Assembly: GCA_963588595.1 (NCBI GenBank)
Contig: CAVAIA010000036.1
Location: forward strand, 1 to 6,486
Reading direction: 5' to 3'
Length of the DNA: 6,486 bases
Source: Phoenicibacter sp963588595
GTDB taxonomy: Bacteria; Actinomycetota; Coriobacteriia; Coriobacteriales; Eggerthellaceae
How positions within the stretch are numbered: the first letter of the stretch is position 1; each line of letters begins with the position of its first letter. This document shows positions 1 to 4,993 of the stretch, piece by piece. A program made the position numbers and the translations under genes. The notes under the pieces were generated by a model. That model ran no database searches. It saw only the letters and a program-made list of their open reading frames with translations, and was not told the DNA's origin.

Positions 1-699
1 ATGGAGGCTTTGGGCTACAACGACCTTTGGTATGGATGGGATATGAATAAATATCTGCCTTCTTACGTGAGTCCAACAGAAGTTTTTGACGGAGCTATGA
101 TTTCGGGATCATTTATGCCTGCATCATCGAAATGGTCAACATACGAAATGCAAAACTTCCCAACTCTTAAAGAGCTCATGAAACACGATGGCAAAGAGTT
201 CAACTTTGTTGGCGTTATTATGTCCAACCTAAACGTTGCTCTTGAGCAAAAAGAAAGAAGCGCGATCATGGTTCGCAACATGGCGCTAAATCTTGGTGCT
301 GATTATGGTCTAGTTACTGAGGAAGGGTATGGAAACCCAGATGCTGACTATGTCCGTTGCCAAGTTATTTTGGAAGACGCAGGCATTCCTGTTGTTGGCG
401 TTTCTAACGAGTCTGTTGGTCGTGACGGCTTCGGTCAGCCACTTGTCACCCTCGATGAAAAAATGAACGCTAACGTCTCAACAGGAAACGTTGGTGAGCT
501 AACAGAACTTCCAGCATGCAAAATTGTCATTGGCAACTTAGAGGCAATGAACAGAGATGGCATGAGCGGTTCTTGGGGCTACGACGAGATTTTAGGCAAG
601 TCAGCACGCGATGATGGCTCCATCATTATGGAAGACAACAATTGGTTTTGCGGAGACCATATCTCTGGCTTCTGTGTCAAAACCATGAAAGAAGTTTAG
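1..699 (+). CDS. grdG/grdI: Betaine/sarcosine reductase protein B, pyruvoyl-type proprotein subunit (GrdG/GrdI type), C-terminal part
   Basis: This subunit and the next gene's product form protein B, which binds betaine or sarcosine as a Schiff base before reductive cleavage in the cytoplasm. Family members are proproteins of about 430 residues, cleaved at an internal Cys that becomes a pyruvoyl group. The 232 residues here match the C-terminal half: PTEVFDGAMISGSFMP (25-40), a GADYGLVTEEGYGNPDADY segment (99-117), VSTGNVGELTELP (159-171) and a DGSIIMEDN end (205-213). Position 1 is an ATG, but the cleavage Cys and the whole N-terminal half are absent, so the gene almost certainly begins upstream and this Met is probably internal. 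The TAG stop overlaps the ribosome binding site of the next gene, so the two are co-transcribed and probably translationally coupled. The segments resemble sarcosine/betaine subunits (GrdG/GrdI) more than glycine-specific GrdE. Sarcosine versus betaine is not resolved. Confidence 0.88.
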   Translation: MEALGYNDLWYGWDMNKYLPSYVSPTEVFDGAMISGSFMPASSKWSTYEMQNFPTLKELMKHDGKEFNFVGVIMSNLNVALEQKERSAIMVRNMALNLGADYGLVTEEGYGNPDADYVRCQVILEDAGIPVVGVSNESVGRDGFGQPLVTLDEKMNANVSTGNVGELTELPACKIVIGNLEAMNRDGMSGSWGYDEILGKSARDDGSIIMEDNNWFCGDHISGFCVKTMKEV

Positions 700-704
700 G
701 AGGT
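698..704 (+). promoter_or_regulatory. Strong ribosome binding site of the selenoprotein gene
   Basis: AGGAGGT, a full Shine-Dalgarno sequence, overlaps the TAG stop of the upstream subunit gene and lies 5 nt before the ATG at 710. The overlap with the stop codon suggests translational coupling of the two protein B subunits. Confidence 0.85.
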
Positions 705-709
705 AAGTC

Positions 710-2041
710 ATGACTAAGAAAGTAGTTGTTTACCTTAACCAATTCTTTGGCGGAAAAGGTGGAGAAGACACCGCAGATTATGAGCCAGAACTACTAGAGG
801 GCACAGTTGGACCTTCGATGGCTATGAATGCACAATTGCAAGACGCAGAAGTCACTCACACTCTAATTTGTGGCGATAACTTTATGGGTTCGAACACCGA
901 TGAAGCTCTTGCTCGCATCGAAGAAATGCTTAAAGGCATCGAGTTTGACATGCTTTTAGCAGGTCCTGCATTCCAAGCTGGTCGTTATGGCGTTGCTTGC
1001 GGAAATGTTTGCAAACTTGTTGGCGAAAAGTTCGGCGTTCCTTGCATCACTTCAATGCACGTGGAAAATCCAGGCGTTGACATGTTCAAAGCAGATTGCT
1101 ACATCATGGACGGTCACAACGCAGCTGCTCAAATGAGAAAAGACGTTCCTGCAATGACAAACTTTGCAAATCGTCTTTTGGCTGGAGAGCCAACTCGCGG
1201 TTGCGAGATTGAGGGATATTTCCCAAGAGGATGCCGTCATGAAGTTTATCTTGAGGATGTCTATGAGAACACGGCAGCTTACCGTGGCGTTGATATGCTT
1301 ATCAAGAAAATTAAGGGTGAAGATTATCAAACAGAGCTCGTCATTCCTAAGAAGGATCTCGTTCCGATCGCTCCTGCAATCAAAGATCTTTCTGAAGCAA
1401 CAATCGTCCTTTGCACAACAGGCGGAATCGTTCCAGTTGACAACCCTGACAGAATTCAATCAGCTTCTGCTACTCGTTGGGGACGCTATAACGTCGCTGG
1501 TCTCGACAAACTTCCAAACCGTGCAGAAAACGGCTACAAAACGATTCACGCTGGATATGACCCAGCAGCAGCGGATGCTTGCCCTGACGTTTGCACACCA
1601 ATCGACGCACTTCGTCAATATGAAAAAGAAGGAAAGATTGGAAAGCTTGATGATTGGTTCTACACAACTGTTGGAACTGGCACGACAGAGTCTGAGGCAG
1701 CACGCATGGCGCAAGAAATGCTTCCATACTTTGAGGAAGAGGGCGTCGACGGCATAATTATGACCTCCACTTGAGGCACTTGCACTCGTTGCGGTGCAAC
1801 GATGGTTAAAGAGTATGAAAAAGCAGGTTATCCTGTCGTTCATATGTGCAACTTAGTTCCTGTTGCTATGACTGTTGGAGCAAACAGAATCGTTCCAACA
1901 ATCTCAATTCCTTACCCTCTTGGAGATCCAGAGACGCCAGTCGAGGAGCAATATAAATTGCGTTATTCTCGCGTTGGAACTGCTTTGGATGCTCTTGCAA
2001 CAGAATGTGAGGAGCAAACGGTCTTTAAGGTTAAGATCTAA
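710..2041 (+). CDS. grdF/grdH: Betaine/sarcosine reductase selenoprotein B subunit (GrdF/GrdH type) with selenocysteine at residue 355
   Basis: This is the catalytic selenoprotein subunit of protein B in betaine or sarcosine reductase. It takes part in reductive C-N cleavage and transfers the carboxymethyl group to the selenium of protein A. Reading starts at ATG 710, passes an in-frame TGA at 1772-1774 and ends at TAA 2039-2041, giving 443 residues, close to the family's usual length of about 436. The TGA falls inside the invariant family motif TSTUGTCTRCGATM, so residue 355 is Sec in a UxxCxxC redox motif (U355, C358, C361). Other family blocks are QFFGGKGGED (11-20), ICGDNFMGSN (53-62), AGPAFQAGRYGVACG (84-98), GGIVPVDNPDRIQSASA (238-254) and, after the Sec, VGANRIVPTISIPYPLGDP. 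The PVDNPDRIQSASATRWG block, the SIPYPLGDP block and the EEQTVF near the C-terminus are typical of GrdF/GrdH rather than glycine-type GrdB. Sarcosine and betaine forms cannot be separated by eye. A gene caller treating TGA as stop would split it at 1774. Confidence 0.95.
1772..1803 (+). promoter_or_regulatory. Selenocysteine UGA codon with bacterial SECIS hairpin
   Basis: The UGA at 1772-1774 is followed by a hairpin with a perfect 6-bp stem, TTGCAC (1780-1785) pairing with GTGCAA (1794-1799), and an 8-nt loop TCGTTGCG (1786-1793). The apical loop begins 11 nt after the UGA, which matches bacterial SECIS elements that sit inside the coding sequence and recruit SelB with Sec-tRNA. The hairpin also encodes the conserved CTRCGAT residues, so it is constrained by protein as well as RNA. 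Stem and position are seen directly; SelB binding is inferred. Confidence 0.75.
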
Positions 2042-2070
2042 GGAAGAGCCTATCCTTGAAGCATTCAAAT

Positions 2071-2103
2071 ATAAAAGCCCTCTTAATCGGGGGCTTTTAT
2101 TTT
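2071..2103 (+). terminator. Rho-independent terminator of the reductase operon
   Basis: ATAAAAGCCC (2071-2080) pairs perfectly with GGGCTTTTAT (2091-2100), and a C-G and a G-U pair extend the stem to 12 bp around a 6-nt loop. A T-rich run, TTTTATTTT (2095-2103), follows the GC core. It lies 30 nt after the selenoprotein stop codon and is the end of the reductase transcript. Confidence 0.9.
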
Positions 2104-2124
2104 GATTTAAAATTTATTGATTAA

Positions 2125-2200
2125 ATTTCGATCTTTATTTTCTAACCACGCTTAATTTAAGTTCAATTAACGTTCTACATGCAAAAACAAAGATCGAAAT
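2125..2200. repeat. Long imperfect inverted repeat in the region upstream of the TetR gene
   Basis: ATTTCGATCTTTATTTT (2125-2141) is the reverse complement of AAAACAAAGATCGAAAT (2184-2200) with one mismatch in 17 positions; the outer 12 bp are perfect. Between the arms lies a smaller palindrome, TTAATT (2152-2157) facing AATTAA (2165-2170). The region is 80-150 nt upstream of the TetR start and after the reductase terminator. It may be an operator pair for the regulator or a structured leader. No convincing sigma-70 promoter with correct spacing was found in 2104-2280, though AT-rich -10-like strings occur around 2236-2248. Confidence 0.5.
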
Positions 2201-2264
2201 AAAATTGAAAAGTTAATTTTTTAAACAAGAGTTCTTATAAAATATATTAGTCATAATATTTGTC

Positions 2265-2272
2265 AAAAGGAG
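2265..2272 (+). promoter_or_regulatory. Ribosome binding site that fixes the TetR start at TTG 2281
   Basis: AAAAGGAG ends 8 nt before the TTG at 2281, an ideal spacing. An in-frame TTG at 2260 lies upstream of this Shine-Dalgarno sequence and would place it inside the coding region, so 2281 is preferred. Confidence 0.7.
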
Positions 2273-2280
2273 CAAGCAAA

Positions 2281-2949
2281 TTGGGAAGAACAAAATACAC
2301 ACCAGCAGAGCGAGACAAAATTGTTGTTATGTTCATTTCTGCTGCGCGCGAAATTGTTGAAACTGAGGGTCTTAACGGCATAACCGTTAGAAAAGTTGCT
2401 GATCTTGCTGGATGCAACTCCTCTTTGCTCTATTTTTATTTCAACGACGTTGATGAGCTTATAACCATGGCATCTATGAGCTATCTTGAGAAATACACAA
2501 AAACTCTCGTTGCCGACCTTAAAAAACTTGATAACGACTATGACATTTTCATGCACACATGGGAAGTCTTTACTGTTTACACGCTTAATAATCCAGAAAT
2601 CTTTAACCAAATATTTTTCTGCGAACACAAAGTTCCTCTTGAGAACATGATTAAGGAATATTACCGCCTCTTTCCAGCGCAACTTGAAACTGTTGGGCAA
2701 AACGTCAAGGACATGCTCTACCAAGGAAGCCTTGAACAAAGGAATTTGGATGTCCTTAAACCTTTAGCTGCTAGCGGAATGATAAAGGCAGAAAATCTCG
2801 ACATGATAAACGAGCTAATGCTAAGTTACTTTCATGAAATATTGCGCAAAAGAATGAATAGCGATGGCGGAATGATTGAAAGCGAGCAAATGAGAAGCAA
2901 ATTCATTGAAGTCATTAAATATCTAATATCTAAAGAAAAAGCTGCTTAG
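2281..2949 (+). CDS. TetR/AcrR-family transcriptional regulator
   Basis: This is a probable DNA-binding repressor of 222 residues, a usual TetR length. The N-terminal helix-turn-helix spans about residues 12-60, with GITVRKVADLAGCNSSLLYF (33-52) as the turn and recognition helix, followed by the FND-x-DEL segment that closes TetR DNA-binding domains. Here Phe-Asn replaces the more common Tyr-Lys at YFYFND. The remaining 160 or so residues are helical and diverse, as expected for a ligand-binding domain, and give no clue to the ligand. The TTG start at 2281 is chosen for its well-placed AAAAGGAG; a longer form from TTG 2260 would add seven residues. It is a separate unit after the reductase terminator, with an inverted repeat upstream that could be its operator. 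Control of the reductase genes is possible but not shown. Confidence 0.85.
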   Translation: MGRTKYTPAERDKIVVMFISAAREIVETEGLNGITVRKVADLAGCNSSLLYFYFNDVDELITMASMSYLEKYTKTLVADLKKLDNDYDIFMHTWEVFTVYTLNNPEIFNQIFFCEHKVPLENMIKEYYRLFPAQLETVGQNVKDMLYQGSLEQRNLDVLKPLAASGMIKAENLDMINELMLSYFHEILRKRMNSDGGMIESEQMRSKFIEVIKYLISKEKAA

Positions 2950-2955
2950 CTTCTT
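2936..2955 (-). terminator. Possible terminator-like hairpin for the serS-pdxK transcript, inside the TetR 3' end
   Basis: On the - strand, AGAAGCT and AGCTTTTT pair around a 4-nt loop (about 8 bp with one G-U). A T-rich stretch forms the 3' arm and continues as CTTT. It starts 16 nt after the pdxK stop codon. It is weak, overlaps the last TetR codons and is only a candidate. Confidence 0.3.
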
Positions 2956-2972
2956 TAGTTAAAGAATTTTTT
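2951..2972 (+). terminator. Weak intrinsic terminator after the TetR gene
   Basis: TTCTTT (2951-2956) pairs with AAAGAA (2961-2966) across an AGTT loop and is followed by six T (2967-2972). The stem is short and mostly A-T, so efficiency may be low, but it starts 2 nt after the TetR stop and has a proper T-run. Confidence 0.5.
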
Positions 2973-3855
2973 AGAATTCACAAATTTTATGAATTAGAGT
3001 CTCGAAGCTCACCCCTCGCTCTTTAAAATGAGGCTGCTTTGAGCTTACTATCATTGCGTCATGAACGAAGTCACCCGCAAACGAAACGCTATTAGCAAGA
3101 CTTTTGCCTTTCATTATGCCGCCAAGAACGCAAGATGCATAAACATCACCTGTGCCATGGAGCATGTAGTCCACATATTCATTGTTAAGCTCCACTATGC
3201 CATCAACGCTTTGGCCTCCAACGAAGTTTCTTATTTTGTTATCGCCTGCCCTCTTGACGCCTTTTAAAACAACATTTTTGGCTCCGAGCTCTAAGAGCGC
3301 TTCAACTTTTTTATGAGCTTCACCATCACTTATATCTGTCCCTTGCCATTCATCTTCGATCGGCTCTCCCAAAATTATCGCAGCCTCAGTCAAATTAGGA
3401 GTTAAAACATCAGCTTTCGTTGCTAAATCGATCATCGCCTCGCAAAGTTCAGGAGTATACGTTGGATAAACTTTTCCATGATCGGCCATAACAGGGTCAA
3501 CAAACTTTATTGCAGCCGGGAACTTTTTATAAACGCTCTTAATTATTTCAACTTGTTTTGCATCGCCTAAAAACCCTGAGTAAATCGCATCAATCTCGAT
3601 GTCAATACCATCCCACGCATGAAGATAGGGATCGAGCGCTTCGGTTGTGTCATACATATACCATCCTGGATATGCAGTGTGAGATGAGAAGATTCCCGTT
3701 GGAACAGGGCAAACGTCACACCCAGCGGCGCTTAAAACTGGAATTGCAACTCCCAAAGAACACTTTCCATAACCACATAAATCATGGATTGCGCACACTC
3801 TCGGGATGTAGTCATCATCACGGGTGTATATCGACTTGTTAGTTATTTCATTCAT
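2971..3855 (-). CDS. pdxK: Pyridoxal/pyridoxamine kinase (PdxK/PdxY-like, ribokinase fold)
   Basis: This cytoplasmic enzyme phosphorylates pyridoxal or pyridoxamine with ATP in the vitamin B6 salvage pathway. The 294-residue product shows blocks of the COG2240 group: HDLCGYGKCSLGVAIPVLSA near the N-terminus (24-43), IYSGFLGDAKQV (91-102), VDPVMADHGKVY (119-130), LTPNLTEAAIILGE (151-164) and HGTGDVYAS (233-241). The GTGD forms the anion hole with its catalytic Asp (237). Related ThiD-type kinases share the fold, but the HDL-GYGKCS and SGFLG blocks favour the B6 kinase. The start could be either of two adjacent ATG codons, 3858 or 3855; GAGGAA at 3863-3868 lies 7 nt from 3855, which is preferred. 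A longer in-frame start at 3897 would overlap the upstream gene by 50 nt and is unlikely. The gene overlaps the end of the small membrane gene by 8 nt and is the last gene of the operon. Confidence 0.88.
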   Translation of the reverse strand: MNEITNKSIYTRDDDYIPRVCAIHDLCGYGKCSLGVAIPVLSAAGCDVCPVPTGIFSSHTAYPGWYMYDTTEALDPYLHAWDGIDIEIDAIYSGFLGDAKQVEIIKSVYKKFPAAIKFVDPVMADHGKVYPTYTPELCEAMIDLATKADVLTPNLTEAAIILGEPIEDEWQGTDISDGEAHKKVEALLELGAKNVVLKGVKRAGDNKIRNFVGGQSVDGIVELNNEYVDYMLHGTGDVYASCVLGGIMKGKSLANSVSFAGDFVHDAMIVSSKQPHFKERGVSFETLIHKICEF

Positions 3856-4051
3856 CATCTTGTTCCTCGTCAAATTCTTGAGCCTCTTTTTCAGCAAGGG
3901 CAGCTTGCTTAGCTTTAAGAGCTTTCTTTGCTTTTCTCTCCATTATCGCGCAAGCAATAATGCTGACCAAAATTGCCACTCCAATGAGGATGGCAACTCC
4001 CTCGAATGTCTCGAACACAAAATGAAAAATATCAAAAAATGTTTGCTCCAT
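3848..4051 (-). CDS. Small single-span membrane protein, unknown function
   Basis: This 67-residue protein has no recognised family. Residues 1-18 are rich in Phe and acidic residues. A clear membrane span follows at about 17-36 (GVAILIGVAILVSIIACAIM), then a basic stretch ERKAKKALKAKQ (38-49) and an acidic tail ending DEEQDDE. Positive charges after the span suggest an outside N-terminus and a cytoplasmic, probably helical, tail. A GGAGCAAGGA stretch precedes the ATG. The gene sits 16 nt after the preceding gene and overlaps the kinase start by 8 nt, which supports it as a real translated gene in spite of its size. The kinase's ribosome binding site lies within its last codons, so expression of the two is probably coupled. 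Confidence 0.7.
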   Translation of the reverse strand: MEQTFFDIFHFVFETFEGVAILIGVAILVSIIACAIMERKAKKALKAKQAALAEKEAQEFDEEQDDE

Positions 4052-4067
4052 TTATTCCTTGCTCCAT

Positions 4068-4490
4068 TCAATTTAGTGAGCTCGCCAAACTTTCATTAAA
4101 GACGCATAAAGCTTGTTTTATAGCTCTAAGTGTTTCGATATCATCATAATAGTTAAGTTCTATTCTTGCAAGGTTGCCGCTTAAATTTTGGGTCGTCGCA
4201 AGAAATTTTATCTCTTTATCTATATCGTTTAATCCTCGCTTTGAAAGGGAAACCTCGCTTAAAATGCAATGCTCAAAAATATGAGGCAACGAAGTCGTTT
4301 TTATGCAATCACCAAATAACTTTCCGTGAGAATTAATGCACTTTTGCTTTTCTATTCCTGGATAACTTTGCAATATCAAATCGCAAAATCGATCTCTATC
4401 AAGAAACGCTTGGTCACCTTCAACTTTAAGAAGGATTAAACAACGTTCACGAGAAAAATTAATTTTGTCTATTTTTAAGCTTATCGCCAA
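4068..4490 (-). CDS. Hypothetical protein resembling the N-terminal domain of cyanophycin synthetase
   Basis: This soluble 140-residue protein has no signal peptide or membrane span. Its pattern resembles, from memory, the N-terminal domain of cyanophycin synthetase CphA: a Pro-containing segment ending in Cys (YPGIEKQKC, 43-51, like LPSLVEHFC), then HIFEHCIL (70-77, like HIVEHVAL), then FLATTQNLSG (96-105, like FGRTRETSTPG), then ARIELNYYDD (108-117, like VYQVVFEYVDE) and a closing helix. The ATP-grasp and Mur-ligase domains of CphA are absent, so it cannot be a cyanophycin synthetase itself. The resemblance is at pattern level and needs profile confirmation; otherwise it is an unknown protein. 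The start is TTG at 4490: an in-frame TAG lies two codons upstream and no other start codon occurs near the N-terminus. No good Shine-Dalgarno sequence is visible. It lies 18 nt after one operon gene and 16 nt before the next. Confidence 0.7.
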   Translation of the reverse strand: MAISLKIDKINFSRERCLILLKVEGDQAFLDRDRFCDLILQSYPGIEKQKCINSHGKLFGDCIKTTSLPHIFEHCILSEVSLSKRGLNDIDKEIKFLATTQNLSGNLARIELNYYDDIETLRAIKQALCVFNESLASSLN

Positions 4491-4508
4491 TTTCTAAAAG
4501 GTGAAGCT

Positions 4509-4973
4509 CTATGCAACTTTTTTAAGCCTAACAATTTTATCAATTGGGAGGCTAGAATCCAAAAAGCCTGCACTAGAAGAGCTTAATTTTCCATTAAATA
4601 AAGACTTAAAAAAGTCATCCATATCAAGAGAAAAGGAAGAGAAAAAGTCCAAGTTCTCATCAATTATTAAAAGCTCTGTTCTGTCTTGTGAAAAAACGTA
4701 GTGAGAAGATCCTGTCTTTGAATCTAATTTAAGATCGAGCGACTTCTTAGAATCATCCAAAGTATATGCACAAATTATGTCGTCTGTCAGCTTAATTTTC
4801 TCGCTTGTTACCTCAACAACCGAGCTTGACCCTTCTTTTTGCCATTTCCCAACTATGTCTGAAGAGTCATCGACGAACCACCATCTTTGAGCGCATACGA
4901 CAATGCAAAATGCAATTATTAGAAGAGCGATTATAACCGCAATTGAGCCAATTATCTTTTTTACTTTAGACAA
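4509..4973 (-). CDS. Membrane-anchored extracytoplasmic protein with a lipocalin-like GxW motif, unknown function
   Basis: This 154-residue protein starts MSKVKKIIGS and has one strongly hydrophobic segment (about 8-27), most likely an uncleaved anchor with the rest outside. The IVVC and IAFC sites are poor lipoboxes, so a lipoprotein is unlikely. The outer part begins DIVGKWQKEG (39-48), a GxW pattern seen at the start of small lipocalin-like or DUF5640-type beta domains. It is followed by alternating beta-like segments (VVEVTSEKIKLTDD, HYVFSQDRTELLIID). A Phe/Ser/Asp-rich stretch (108-140) precedes the C-terminus. The start is a TTG at 4973, the only near-cognate start after an in-frame TAA, with no clear Shine-Dalgarno sequence. 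It lies 20 nt after serS. Function is unknown; the lipocalin-like label rests on the short GxW pattern only. Confidence 0.72.
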   Translation of the reverse strand: MSKVKKIIGSIAVIIALLIIAFCIVVCAQRWWFVDDSSDIVGKWQKEGSSSVVEVTSEKIKLTDDIICAYTLDDSKKSLDLKLDSKTGSSHYVFSQDRTELLIIDENLDFFSSFSLDMDDFFKSLFNGKLSSSSAGFLDSSLPIDKIVRLKKVA

Positions 4974-4993
4974 TCTAAAAGATTAAGATGAAG

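Noticed and set aside
1164..1757. A 197-codon open frame on the + strand inside the selenoprotein gene
   Set aside because: It overlaps a conserved gene in another frame, has no ribosome binding site, and its product shows no family features.
710..1774. A truncated reductase subunit ending at TGA 1772, with a separate small gene at 1802-2041
   Set aside because: The reading frame is continuous across the TGA, the motif around it is the family's Sec site and a SECIS hairpin follows, so this is one selenoprotein gene.
1052..1843. Long - strand open frames opposite the selenoprotein gene
   Set aside because: They are antisense shadows of a strongly conserved coding region, with Cys- and Ser-rich nonsense products and no start signals.
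2971..3897. A longer form of the pyridoxal kinase starting at 3897
   Set aside because: The extra basic residues are not part of the family, the extension would overlap the upstream gene by 50 nt, and a good ribosome binding site serves 3855/3858.
4501..4701. A 66-codon + strand open frame opposite the anchored hypothetical gene
   Set aside because: It is antisense to a gene that fits the operon spacing and has a membrane segment; no supporting signal of its own.
4509..4973. A lipoprotein signal in the anchored hypothetical protein
   Set aside because: Residues before the candidate Cys (IVV, IAF) do not fit the lipobox, which needs a small residue at -1.
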